Made by a program: the position numbers and the translations under genes | Notes under the pieces: generated by a model | Database searches by the model: none | Told to the model about the DNA's origin: nothing | What the model saw: the letters and a program-made list of their open reading frames with translations, nothing else | Shown: positions 1 to 7,271 of the stretch, piece by piece | Layout: each line of letters starts with the position of its first letter | Numbering within the stretch: the stretch's first letter is position 1 | Assembly (NCBI GenBank): GCA_963581435.1 | Contig: CAUZOL010000031.1 | Location: 1 to 35,176 of the forward strand | Direction of reading: 5' to 3' | DNA from: JABISG01 sp963581435 | Lineage (GTDB): Bacteria; Planctomycetota; Planctomycetia; Planctomycetales; Planctomycetaceae | Length of the DNA stretch: 35,176 bases

Positions 1-1
1 G

Positions 2-352
2 ACAGTGGACGGCCCCATCAACGGGCAGCTGTTTCTGGCATGGGTCGAGCAGCAACTCGTGCCGACACTGCTGATGGGAGACGTCGTCATTATGGACAAC
101 CTATCGAGTCACAAAGTGGCCGGCGTCCGCGAAGCGATCGAATCAGCCGGAGCGGAATTACGCTATCTGCCGCCGTACTCGCCCGACCTGAATCCGATTG
201 AGTTGGCATTCTCCAAGCTGAAGAAACTTTTGCGCGACGGCGACCAACGCACTGTTGATAAACTCTGGGAACTGTGCGGCACCATCCTCGACGAATTCAC
301 TCCGGCCGAATGCCGCAACTACTTCCGTCAATGTGGCGACCGCTACGATTAA
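2..352 (+). mobile_element. IS630-type transposase, C-terminal part (cut by window edge)
   Basis: The reading frame is open from the left edge, so only the C-terminal third of a DDE transposase is present. Two hallmarks of the IS630/Tc1 DDE_3 catalytic domain are visible. VIMDNLSSHK carries the second catalytic Asp (codon 95-97). PPYSPDLNPIELAFSKLKK carries the catalytic Glu. The frame ends at a TAA at 350-352 with no internal stop, so this part is intact. The N-terminal helix-turn-helix half and first Asp lie outside the window. The right terminal inverted repeat and TA duplication cannot be defined without the left end. Activity cannot be judged. Confidence 0.88.
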
Positions 353-378
353 CACCCAACCGCACTAAATGGCATTCT

Positions 379-426
379 CGTTCCCACGCTCCGCGTGGGA
401 ACGCAAGTCCTCGACGCTCCGCGTCG
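379..426. repeat. Two tandem small palindromes with a CTCCGCG core
   Basis: CGTTCCCACGC (379-389) and GCGTGGGAACG (393-403) form a perfect 11-bp stem with loop TCC. Next to it, CGACGC (412-417) and GCGTCG (421-426) form a 6-bp stem, again with loop TCC. The two hairpins share the core CTCCGCG. They lie between the transposase and the sulfatase stop and encode nothing recognisable. This looks like a REP-type intergenic element; I saw no second copy in the window. Confidence 0.75.
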
Positions 427-455
427 CCGCTGGGCATGCTGCGAAAAGTATTGTC

Positions 456-518
456 GTAGTGGTGGCTTCCAGCCGCCAAGTTCCAACGCAAATCGTGGCG
501 GCTGGAAGCCACCACTAC
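456..518. repeat. 23-bp perfect inverted repeat
   Basis: The arm at 456-478 (begins GTAGTGGTGGCTTCC) is perfectly complementary to 496-518 (ends GGAAGCCACCACTAC), with a 17-nt spacer. It lies 33 bp beyond the stop of the minus-strand sulfatase. There is no T tract on either side, so it is more like a mobile palindromic repeat than an intrinsic terminator, though it could protect mRNA 3' ends. Confidence 0.85.
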
Positions 519-550
519 AGAACATTCGACACTTATTTCATCGCTCGATC

Positions 551-1855
551 CTAATCACCCTTCGAAGCCAAACCGCCGACCTGTTTCATCGCCGCGGTCA
601 ATAGCCGCTTCGCGTCACCGGCAGACTTCGGCAACTGTTCACCCTTGAGCGGCTTCTTTTCAAACGCATCGTTGTGCATGTCGAACCAGCGACCGTCGTT
701 GTAGAACTTCCAGCGTTGCGTGCGGACCCAGTAGCGGTTGCGTGGCGCTTCGGAATATGCCCACGTTCGCGGTGACGGTTTGCCCTCCATTAACCGGCCT
801 GCAAAACTCTGGCCGTCCAATGTGACACCGGCAGGCAATTTGGCACCGATCAATTCCGCCAACGTTGGCAGGTAGTCACTGAAATCGACCAGGTCATCCA
901 CCACACCGCCCGGTTCGATCACGCCCGGCCAACTGGCGATCAAAGGCACGTTGGTGCCGCCGTTGGTCAGCTTGGTCTTGCCACCTTGAACGCGCTGGCC
1001 TTTGTAAACGGAAAAGACCGGATCGCGAATGTACTTGTTCCCTTCGACGCGGATGGTCGAGCGGAAGGGCGTGCCGTTATCGCCGGTGAACAGGATGACC
1101 GTCTTCTTGCGCAGACCCAAATCATCGACGGCGGTAACCAGCTTTCCGACGATTCGGTCCATATCGGCGGCCATTTCGGCGAAGGAATCGTAACGGCCGC
1201 GCGGCCCGTAGGGGACCGGCTTGTCGAGATCGTCGGTCACATCGTGGCAGAGGGCCATCGGGAAGTACGCGAAGAACGGACGCCGACGGTTTGTCTTCAT
1301 GAAGTCGATCAAGAACTCGCAGTAGACATCGGGACCGAAACGGTCCTTCACGTCATCGCGGCGTTTGCCGTTCTGCCAGATCAACGGCTGATAGTACCGT
1401 GCCCCTTCGTGCCAACCGAACAGCGAGTATTGCGCGAACCCCATGCGGTTGGGCTGCTTGAGGTCTTTTCCCAGCAGTGACAGTTGCCACTTGCCTGCGA
1501 CCACGGTCGCATACCTGGCCCGCTGTAACAGGCGGCCGAAGGTGTTCTTTTCCACGTCGCCGGGGAATGAACCCCACTTGGGGTTTTTCAGCCGACGCGG
1601 ATATTGCCCGGTCATCAAACAGATGCGTGTTGGGTGACACGACGGCATACTGTAGCAGTGGTTGAACCGCAGACCGCCGGCCGCCAGCCGATCGATGTTC
1701 GGCGTTGGATACGACTCACCCCCGTAACAACCAATCGCATCGCAACCGACATCGTCGGCCATGATCAGCACAATGTTCGGCCGCTCGGTTTCCGCAGCGC
1801 GGGCGACCGAAAGGAAGGCACCGAATACGAGCAATGCTGTTAAGAATCGCAGCAT
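551..1855 (-). CDS. Secreted sulfatase (formylglycine type, arylsulfatase A-like)
   Basis: This 434-residue protein starts with a signal peptide (about residues 1-20, ending ARA). It continues with the sulfatase N-terminal block NIVLIMADDVG, whose paired Asp (34-35) bind the active-site metal. The signature CHPTR (73-77) fits C-x-P-x-R, so Cys73 should be oxidised to formylglycine by a maturase encoded elsewhere. FTGDNGTPF supplies the later metal-binding Asp/Asn. Length is at the short end for the family. It should hydrolyse sulfate esters, probably of polysaccharides, in the periplasm; the substrate cannot be read from sequence. It lies 71 bp downstream of a PQQ-propeller gene on the same strand and may be co-transcribed with it. 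Confidence 0.93.
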   Translation of the reverse strand: MLRFLTALLVFGAFLSVARAAETERPNIVLIMADDVGCDAIGCYGGESYPTPNIDRLAAGGLRFNHCYSMPSCHPTRICLMTGQYPRRLKNPKWGSFPGDVEKNTFGRLLQRARYATVVAGKWQLSLLGKDLKQPNRMGFAQYSLFGWHEGARYYQPLIWQNGKRRDDVKDRFGPDVYCEFLIDFMKTNRRRPFFAYFPMALCHDVTDDLDKPVPYGPRGRYDSFAEMAADMDRIVGKLVTAVDDLGLRKKTVILFTGDNGTPFRSTIRVEGNKYIRDPVFSVYKGQRVQGGKTKLTNGGTNVPLIASWPGVIEPGGVVDDLVDFSDYLPTLAELIGAKLPAGVTLDGQSFAGRLMEGKPSPRTWAYSEAPRNRYWVRTQRWKFYNDGRWFDMHNDAFEKKPLKGEQLPKSAGDAKRLLTAAMKQVGGLASKGD

Positions 1856-1888
1856 GGTTGTCTGTCTCTTTCACAGAAACTCGATCGT

Positions 1889-1909
1889 AACCGCCGGCTT
1901 AATGCCGGC
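1889..1909. repeat. Short GC-rich hairpin
   Basis: CCGCCGGC (1889-1896), loop TTAAT, GCCGGCGG (1902-1909) form a perfect 8-bp stem in the 71-bp gap between the PQQ gene stop and the sulfatase start. No T tract follows, so read-through into the sulfatase is possible. Confidence 0.6.
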
Positions 1910-1926
1910 GGCTCGCCAACAGACGA

Positions 1927-3213
1927 CTACTTGCGGATGTCGTAGCACATCAGCACGTTTTGGTCGCGGAGATACAATCGGCCGCCGGCGATGACCGGGT
2001 GCGGCCAACTTTGTCCTTTGACCGATGCCAACTTGAACGAACTCTTCAAGCGGTACTCTTCGGGAGTCGCCTCGATGAGTGCCATGATGCCGTCCTGATA
2101 GCGGAAATAGAGGTGGCCGTCGGCGTACACAATCGCCGCCGAATCGCCGCCTGGACCGCGAAGATTCCGCCCCCAGGCGATCTTGCCAGTTTTCAGTTCG
2201 ACGCAGGTGGGGAATCCTTTGTTGTGGCCGTGCCCCATGTAAACGTGATCGCCGATGAGAATCATTCCACCGTGATGATTCTGCAGCTCGCGTGACGAGC
2301 GGTAGTAGACCTCTTCAACATCAATCTTTCCTGCGCCGCCGGACGTCAATTTCAACAAGGCCGCTCCGCCGCCACCATATCCGGACGAGCAGAACACGTA
2401 GTCATCTTTAACGATCGGCGTGGGAATGTTGGCCGTTCCGTTGGCGATTTTGTTGTAGGTCCACAATGTCTGGCCGGTTTTGGCATCGACGGAAATGATG
2501 CCGCGACCGGTCAACTGGATGTACTGTTTTACGCCGGCACCCTTGCTGACGACGATGGAAGAATAGGCGGCACCGTCGTTTCCGCGATTGCCAACGTCTT
2601 TGGGTTGTTCCGCCTTCCAGATGACCTTGCCCGTTTTCTTATCGAGGGCGGCGATCATTGCGTCGTTGGCACCCGGGGTGCAGATCAAGCGGTCGCCGTC
2701 GATCAGCGGCGATTCGCTGTATCCCCAACCCGACATCATCTTGCCGCCGAAATCTCTTTTGTAAACGGTTCGCCAAACCTCTTTCCCTGTCGCCGCCTCG
2801 ACGCAAACCAGATCGCCACTGCGTCCCAGCGCGTAGACGAGATCGCCATCGACGGTCGGCGTGCAATTGGGATTACCGCCTCCTACGGGCGATTCCCACA
2901 GGATCGAGCCGTCTTCGAGGTTCATCGCGATTAGTGCTGTGCCGCCTTTCAGGTTGCCCATCGTAAAAATGCGGCCGCCGGAAATCGCCACGCTCGACAT
3001 GCCTTTGCCCAAACCGGAAGCCTGCCAGGAGAGCGTCGGTCCGTCTTCGGGCCATTCCTGTAGCAATCCCTTCTCGGTCGAAATCCCATCGCGATTGGGA
3101 CCACGCCAACTGGGCCATTCGGCGGTGGGAGCCTTCAACTCGGCGGCGTCTCCCAACAACGACGACAGTACTACGGCAAACAACATCGCAACGGGCAGGC
3201 AAAAACGGACCAT
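1927..3213 (-). CDS. Secreted PQQ-type beta-propeller protein A
   Basis: The 428-residue protein is exported by a signal peptide (MVRFCLPVAMLFAVVLSSLL...) and opens with WPSWRGPNRDGIST, typical of planctomycete PQQ-like proteins. Repeated blades are visible, e.g. DGDLVYALGRSGDLVCVEAATGKEVW, LDKKTGKVIW, VDAKTGQTLW and VELKTGKIAW. This is the PQQ-like/YVTN propeller pattern. No catalytic dehydrogenase residues were recognised, so a binding or scaffold role is as likely as enzymatic activity. The ATG at 3213 was chosen because GGAGAG sits just upstream and the signal peptide starts there; the frame is open up to 3369 but that stretch reads like non-coding. It ends MCYDIRK, like protein C (26869-28128), a probable paralogue. 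Confidence 0.88.
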   Translation of the reverse strand: MVRFCLPVAMLFAVVLSSLLGDAAELKAPTAEWPSWRGPNRDGISTEKGLLQEWPEDGPTLSWQASGLGKGMSSVAISGGRIFTMGNLKGGTALIAMNLEDGSILWESPVGGGNPNCTPTVDGDLVYALGRSGDLVCVEAATGKEVWRTVYKRDFGGKMMSGWGYSESPLIDGDRLICTPGANDAMIAALDKKTGKVIWKAEQPKDVGNRGNDGAAYSSIVVSKGAGVKQYIQLTGRGIISVDAKTGQTLWTYNKIANGTANIPTPIVKDDYVFCSSGYGGGGAALLKLTSGGAGKIDVEEVYYRSSRELQNHHGGMILIGDHVYMGHGHNKGFPTCVELKTGKIAWGRNLRGPGGDSAAIVYADGHLYFRYQDGIMALIEATPEEYRLKSSFKLASVKGQSWPHPVIAGGRLYLRDQNVLMCYDIRK

Positions 3214-3294
3214 GGATTCTCTCCAGGGGATTGCAGAAGATTTCGGCGGGACATTCAGCACACAGGCAGGATGCCGACAATTCAGCACTGATAT

Positions 3295-3309
3295 CGAATG
3301 TAACATTTG
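3295..3309. promoter_or_regulatory. Candidate operator, 7-1-7 imperfect palindrome
   Basis: CGAATGT-A-ACATTTG matches itself at 6 of 7 positions per arm, with the inner AATGT/ACATT perfect. It lies in the 179-bp divergent region between PQQ protein A and the Fur-family gene, 83 bp before the Fur ATG. The 7-1-7 geometry suits a Fur-family dimer, so autoregulation is possible. The sequence differs from the palindrome upstream of the ZIP gene, which weakens the idea of a shared regulator. Confidence 0.3.
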
Positions 3310-3392
3310 CCGTCGGCCGCGACAACGTGGACTGCCGAGTTCCGCTGCCGTATAATCGGCTGCAGTCACCCAAAAGTCCCGGAGTCAGGTCG

Positions 3393-3830
3393 ATGAAATC
3401 GAAACAGCGCAGCGACGAGGTTGCCGAGCTGCGTGCGCTGATTCGCGATGCCGGTCTGCGTTGCACGGCCTCACGGTTGGCGGTGATGGGACAACTGCGA
3501 CGCGCGACGTCGCCCATTTCACACGCTGAGTTGGCCTGCGATTTGGCACCGCTCGGTTTCGACAAGGCAACGGTCTTCCGCAACCTGGTCGATCTGACCG
3601 ATGCCAATTTGCTCAGCCGAACCGAGCTGGGCGATCACGTCTGGCGGTTCGAGTTGAAGAGTCCCAGCGATCCCCACGACGGCGGCCATCCGCATTTCGT
3701 CTGCGTCGATTGCGGCGGCGTGACCTGTTTAGGCGACGTGGAATTCAACACCGCCAGTAAGCGCCGCGCCGGCCGCATCGGCCGTGTGACCGAGATTCTG
3801 CTCAAGGGTTACTGTCGGTCGTGCCGTTGA
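3393..3830 (+). CDS. Fur-family metal-responsive repressor (possibly Zur-like)
   Basis: This 145-residue protein has an N-terminal winged helix (LRCTASRLAVMGQLRRA... then FDKATVFRNLVDLTDANLL, matching the family DNA-recognition helix DxATVYRTL). A C-terminal dimerisation/metal domain follows. HPHFVCVDCG (99-108) and the terminal CRSC (141-144) provide the CxxC...CxxC structural zinc site. The ATG at 3393 follows GGAG with 8-nt spacing; the frame is open upstream but is not protein-like. It is convergent with, and overlaps by 29 bp, a ZIP-type metal transporter. This suggests zinc (Zur) rather than iron or peroxide sensing, but Fur subfamilies cannot be separated by sequence alone. Confidence 0.9.
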   Translation: MKSKQRSDEVAELRALIRDAGLRCTASRLAVMGQLRRATSPISHAELACDLAPLGFDKATVFRNLVDLTDANLLSRTELGDHVWRFELKSPSDPHDGGHPHFVCVDCGGVTCLGDVEFNTASKRRAGRIGRVTEILLKGYCRSCR

Positions 3831-4881
3831 ATTGAGAAGCGTTCTCGCTCGTCTGCGGCGAATGCAGGTGGCTCGGCTCGAGGAAGCGGATGCCCCACGC
3901 TAGCGCGATGCCCACAATCAACGCCATCGATAACGGCAACCGGTTGTGCGAGTGAAACTCCATTTCCGGAAGTAAGTCGCCCAGCGAAATACAAAGAAAT
4001 GCACCGGCCGCAAATGCCAATGCGCACCCCACAATGACCGCCTGACTGCCGGCAAACCGTTCGATGCCCAACACAAACAGAAACGCGCCGAGCGGACACA
4101 TCAGCGCAAATCCCCCGTTGACCGCGTGTCGCCAACCGGCAGTCCAACCCCCTTTGAGCATCAGCGATGTGATCGAGACGGCATCGAGCGGCTTGTGCAA
4201 CGCGATGGCCAGGAATGTTCCCAGTCCCAGCAACTGCCATTCGGTGCTGTGACTCGTCGCTGCCGTCACGCTCGCTCCCAGCGCGATCCCGTCAATAAGA
4301 GTATGTATCGAAAGCCCCAACGTGATTCCCACCCAGCCAAGATTCTGCGAGTGCGCGTGGTGGTGACCGTGTCCGCAGTCGTGGTCGTGATCATGGTCGT
4401 GCGCCGCGTCGGTTGTGTCGCCCATCACTTCCGTTAAGTCCACCGGCTCGTGTTGATGAAAATGGAACGTGCGGATGAGAAAAAACATCGTCAACATACC
4501 CACCATCATCCACCACACGGCCCGGTCGAGCGGTATTTGGTGAACCGCGTGCGGCAACATGTGAAACACGCCAATGCCGAGCATCAGCCCGCCAACCAGA
4601 CTGAGCATCAACTGCATCCGGTTATGCGTGAGGCTCATCATCATCGGCAGCCAACCCCCGCCCAGCGATGCCAGCACAATTAACAGGCAGTAAACCGTCA
4701 ACAGCGCGATTGGCCACCAGTCGGTATTGTTGTTGATTGCTGTCACGACATCGGAGTTGGGAGACGCCTGCTGCGCGACGATTGGCGACACGTCTGCCGT
4801 TTCGGCCGCGGCCGATTCCCGTGCAAAAATCGCCAGAAACAACAGCAATACGCGGCCGACAATCCCACGGATACCTGTCAT
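3802..4881 (-). CDS. ZIP-family divalent metal transporter with His-rich loop
   Basis: A 359-residue polytopic inner-membrane protein with an N-terminal signal/TM segment and about seven further hydrophobic segments. The long cytoplasmic loop (161-177) is a run of His and Asp with one Cys, the typical ZIP metal-binding loop. TM4 carries SIHTLIDGIALGA (His193, Asp197) and TM5 carries AIALHKPLDA (His229, Asp233), the positions of the binuclear metal site. TM5 has HKPLD where many ZIPs have HExPHE. GDLLPE (301-306) is also family-like. It probably imports zinc, iron or manganese. It overlaps the 3' end of the convergent Fur-family gene, and a palindromic candidate operator lies 119 bp upstream. 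No strong Shine-Dalgarno is seen (GGGGC only). Confidence 0.9.
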   Translation of the reverse strand: MTGIRGIVGRVLLLFLAIFARESAAAETADVSPIVAQQASPNSDVVTAINNNTDWWPIALLTVYCLLIVLASLGGGWLPMMMSLTHNRMQLMLSLVGGLMLGIGVFHMLPHAVHQIPLDRAVWWMMVGMLTMFFLIRTFHFHQHEPVDLTEVMGDTTDAAHDHDHDHDCGHGHHHAHSQNLGWVGITLGLSIHTLIDGIALGASVTAATSHSTEWQLLGLGTFLAIALHKPLDAVSITSLMLKGGWTAGWRHAVNGGFALMCPLGAFLFVLGIERFAGSQAVIVGCALAFAAGAFLCISLGDLLPEMEFHSHNRLPLSMALIVGIALAWGIRFLEPSHLHSPQTSENASQFNGTTDSNP

Positions 4882-4999
4882 CTTTGCTGCCCCAGTGAAG
4901 TTCTGTCAAAACCCTCTGTTGGCTCACAACACCCCTGGTATTCAAGCGCAGAGTTCGCCCACAACCGGGTTTTGACGGAGCCTCGTGATTCAAACCTGA

Positions 5000-5020
5000 T
5001 GCAATTGCATATCAATTGCA
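5000..5020. promoter_or_regulatory. Candidate metal-regulator operator, perfect 8-5-8 palindrome
   Basis: TGCAATTG-CATAT-CAATTGCA is a perfect inverted repeat. Each arm contains the self-complementary CAATTG, so overlapping 7-1-7 dimer sites can be drawn, as in many Fur/Zur boxes. It is 119 bp upstream of the ZIP transporter ATG and on the far side of that transcript's leader. AT-rich sequence here stands out from GC-rich surroundings. Assigning it to the neighbouring Fur-family protein is inference. Confidence 0.45.
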
Positions 5021-5108
5021 ATAAGAGAGTGTCCCGGAAACCGGGGCGAACGACAAGAGTCAGCGGGGTTGAACGGCCGAAATTCTTGATTGCCGTTGTC
5101 GAGTGACG

Positions 5109-5146
5109 AAAAAACGCCCGGACCATCGTGATGTTCCGGGCGTTTT
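5109..5146 (-). terminator. Intrinsic terminator of the amidase transcript
   Basis: AAAACGCCCGGA (5111-5122) pairs perfectly with TCCGGGCGTTTT (5135-5146), and the loop contains a further CATC/GATG pairing. Read on the minus strand, the 12-bp GC-rich stem ends in six consecutive T (complement of 5109-5114). This is the classic intrinsic form. It lies about 137 bp beyond the amidase stop and upstream of the ZIP gene. A plus-strand U tract (four T) could make it bidirectional. Confidence 0.8.
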
Positions 5147-5206
5147 GTTCACATGCCTGCGGTTAATTCGCGAGACGCAGTTCCGCTTCGAGCTTCGATT
5201 AACGGT

Positions 5207-5270
5207 TGGGTGCCACTGGCGTGTCGCCAGTGTTTACCGCGCTGCACTGGCGACACGCCAGTGGCACCCA
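5207..5270. repeat. 26-bp perfect inverted repeat (TGCCACTGGCG family)
   Basis: Arm 5207-5232 (starts TGGGTGCCACTGGC) is perfectly complementary to 5245-5270, with a 12-nt spacer. Inside each arm CACTGGCG/CGCCAGTG also pair locally, so several foldings are possible. It sits 12 bp after the amidase stop. A 15-nt piece of the same arm, GGGTGCCACTGGCGT, recurs at 25487-25501 after hpnE, showing this is a dispersed repeat. Confidence 0.88.
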
Positions 5271-5282
5271 CCTTGCCGGCGA

Positions 5283-7046
5283 TTATGAGTTTTCGTCCGC
5301 GGCGACCGGTTTCAAAGATTCCATCGGTGGATGCTTCAGATGGTGTCCGGTTGCCTGCTGGTAGGCATGTGCGACGGCAAGCAATTCGCTCTCGCCGTAC
5401 AGGCGGCCGGTGAACGTAATCGATGTCGGCGTTTCGACGTCGTCGCGTTTACGGAAGCCGTTTGGCAGTACGACCGTCGGGTGGCCGGTGAGGTTGGTCA
5501 CCCCCAAGTCGTTGCCATCAACGTACAAATCGATATCAGCCATTAACGTCTTCATCTCATCCATCAGCAGCCGACGGATGCGATTGGCCCGCAGATATTC
5601 GACGGCGGGAACGAACTGTCCCAGCCGAAAAATTCTCGGCCAACTATTCAAACCCTCGGTAATTCCCTTGCGCGTAATCTCGTCGAAGACTGCGGCTGCT
5701 TCGGTGTCGAGAATTGTCGTTAACGCCCCAACGGGATATTTGTCCGGCAATTTAACCGGTATCAGCTTGACGCCGATTTTCGTTAAGACTTGAAGTTCCG
5801 GCCGCTCGGCCACCGGTTTGTCGTTTTCAAAGTAGCCGACTTTCAGCGTCCTCACGTTGCGCTGCGACGGCCAGTGAAACGGTCGATCAACGGCCGTCGG
5901 GTCCAGCCCGTCGAATCCATGCAATGCACCGAAGACCAATGCGCAATCCTCGACCGATCGTGTGATCGGGCCGATCTTGTCCATGCTCCATGAGAGAGAC
6001 ATACAACCGTTGCGGCTGACGCGCCCGAAAGTGGGCCGCAGACCGGATGTGCCACAACGGCGACAAGGAGAAACGATGCTGCCCAGCGTCTCGCTGCCCA
6101 GTGCGAACCCCACCAATCCCGCGGCAGTTGCCGAGGCGGAACCGGCCGACGACCCGCTGGAACCCTGCTTCGTGTTCCACGGATTCCGCGTCTTGCCGCC
6201 AAACCAGCGGTCGCCCATCGCCAACGCACCCAGCGACAACTTCGCAACCAGCACAGCGCCCGCGCTTTCGAGTTTGTCGGCAACCGTTGCCGTCACATCG
6301 AACGATTGATCCTGATAATGCGGTGCTCCCCAAGTGGTCTTGTAACCACGAACCGAAATCAAGTCCTTTGCGCCCCAGGGGATTCCATGTAGCGGACCGC
6401 GATAGCGTCCGGCGGCAATTTCACGGTCGGCCCGTTCGGCCTGCTTGATCGCGAGTTCTTCGGTCAACGTCACAACACACAACAAGGCCGGGTCGAATTG
6501 CTGCAAGCGTTTCAGGTAGAGCTTGGTCAATTCGACTGACGAAATCTGTCGCGTGCGAATCAACGCTGCCAGTTCGGTCACCGGCAGAAAGGCGAGTTCC
6601 TCTTCAGACTCCGGCCGCATGGGGGCCGCCTGTTCGCTGGGCCGGACCGTTCCCCGTTCGTTGTTGCGGTTGGGGGCGAGCCACGGAGCCGGGTGAAACA
6701 GGACCGCGGGAACGTCGGAATTTTCCAGCGGAACCGCCCGCAATTGACGAAAGTTGTCCAACTCGCGGTTGACTGCGCCGGCGGTCGATTTGCGATCCGC
6801 TTCGCTCAATTCGAGACCGGCAATCCACTCGGCCTGCTGAATCATGTCGGCGGTCACGTCGCTCGACTTTTCGGCCTGCGCGGCCAACGCCCGTTGAAAC
6901 ACGGCCGATCCGATTCCCAATCCGGCCAATGCCTTGAGTACGCGCCGACGTGTTTGTTTCTTCGCATCCGTCCTTGCGGCCACAGCAGAGGAATAATCTC
7001 GCACGACCGGTTGATCAATGTCTGTGGGAAAATCTTCGCTGTGCAT
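5283..7046 (-). CDS. Tat-exported amidase (amidase signature family)
   Basis: A 587-residue member of the amidase signature (GatA/FAAH) family, which hydrolyses carboxamides with a Ser-cisSer-Lys triad. I place the triad at Lys227 (GIPWGAKDLI), Ser299 (GSSGSSAGSASATAAG) and Ser323 (GSETLGSIVSP). The usual GSDTGGSIRxP is altered to GSETLGSIVSP but keeps the nucleophile. The N-terminus has TRRRVLKALAGLGIGS (residues 32-47), a twin-arginine signal, so the enzyme should work outside the cytoplasm. That argues against a GatA role in tRNA charging. About 140 residues between signal and domain are not recognised. GGGAG precedes the ATG. Substrate unknown; a strong terminator follows. Confidence 0.9.
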   Translation of the reverse strand: MHSEDFPTDIDQPVVRDYSSAVAARTDAKKQTRRRVLKALAGLGIGSAVFQRALAAQAEKSSDVTADMIQQAEWIAGLELSEADRKSTAGAVNRELDNFRQLRAVPLENSDVPAVLFHPAPWLAPNRNNERGTVRPSEQAAPMRPESEEELAFLPVTELAALIRTRQISSVELTKLYLKRLQQFDPALLCVVTLTEELAIKQAERADREIAAGRYRGPLHGIPWGAKDLISVRGYKTTWGAPHYQDQSFDVTATVADKLESAGAVLVAKLSLGALAMGDRWFGGKTRNPWNTKQGSSGSSAGSASATAAGLVGFALGSETLGSIVSPCRRCGTSGLRPTFGRVSRNGCMSLSWSMDKIGPITRSVEDCALVFGALHGFDGLDPTAVDRPFHWPSQRNVRTLKVGYFENDKPVAERPELQVLTKIGVKLIPVKLPDKYPVGALTTILDTEAAAVFDEITRKGITEGLNSWPRIFRLGQFVPAVEYLRANRIRRLLMDEMKTLMADIDLYVDGNDLGVTNLTGHPTVVLPNGFRKRDDVETPTSITFTGRLYGESELLAVAHAYQQATGHHLKHPPMESLKPVAADENS

Positions 7047-7189
7047 CGACTTCGCTCCCGGGCAGGGTGAATCGCTTTGTTGGATTCAGCATACCGCAAA
7101 CGACATCCGTTTGCCCGCGCAAGATTGCCCGACACTCCGTGAGGGGAGTCATTGGTCGCAAGTCGCCGTACTTTTGCACAGCAAGACAT

Positions 7190-7209
7190 CCCGCCGTCGG
7201 AGCGGCGGG
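7190..7209. repeat. Short GC hairpin in intergenic region
   Basis: CCCGCCG (7190-7196), spacer TCGGAG, CGGCGGG (7203-7209) form a perfect 7-bp stem in the 225-bp gap between the hydrolase-like gene and the amidase. No T tract. It is of the same style as the other GC-rich palindromes in this window. Confidence 0.5.
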
Positions 7210-7271
7210 CTACTTGAATGACCAGCTCGTTTTCCAAGGCCAGCGGGCGGCCCGTCGTGCCTTCGCCAAAC

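Larger units (their letters stand above)
4882..5282. other. 401-bp intergenic region, ZIP promoter side and amidase terminator
   Basis: No gene is apparent. From left to right it holds a spaced inverted repeat (GTCAAAACCC at 4905-4914 and GGGTTTTGAC at 4967-4976), which could fold in the ZIP leader. Next come the palindrome at 5000-5020, the terminator hairpin at 5109-5146 and the long inverted repeat at 5207-5270. Both flanking genes run leftwards, so the region must carry the end of the amidase transcript and the start of the ZIP transcript. Confidence 0.7.

Noticed and set aside
3214..3369. N-terminal extension of PQQ protein A
   Set aside because: The 52 residues are Cys/Arg-rich and unlike a signal peptide, and a GGAGAG ribosome site plus signal peptide mark the start at 3213.
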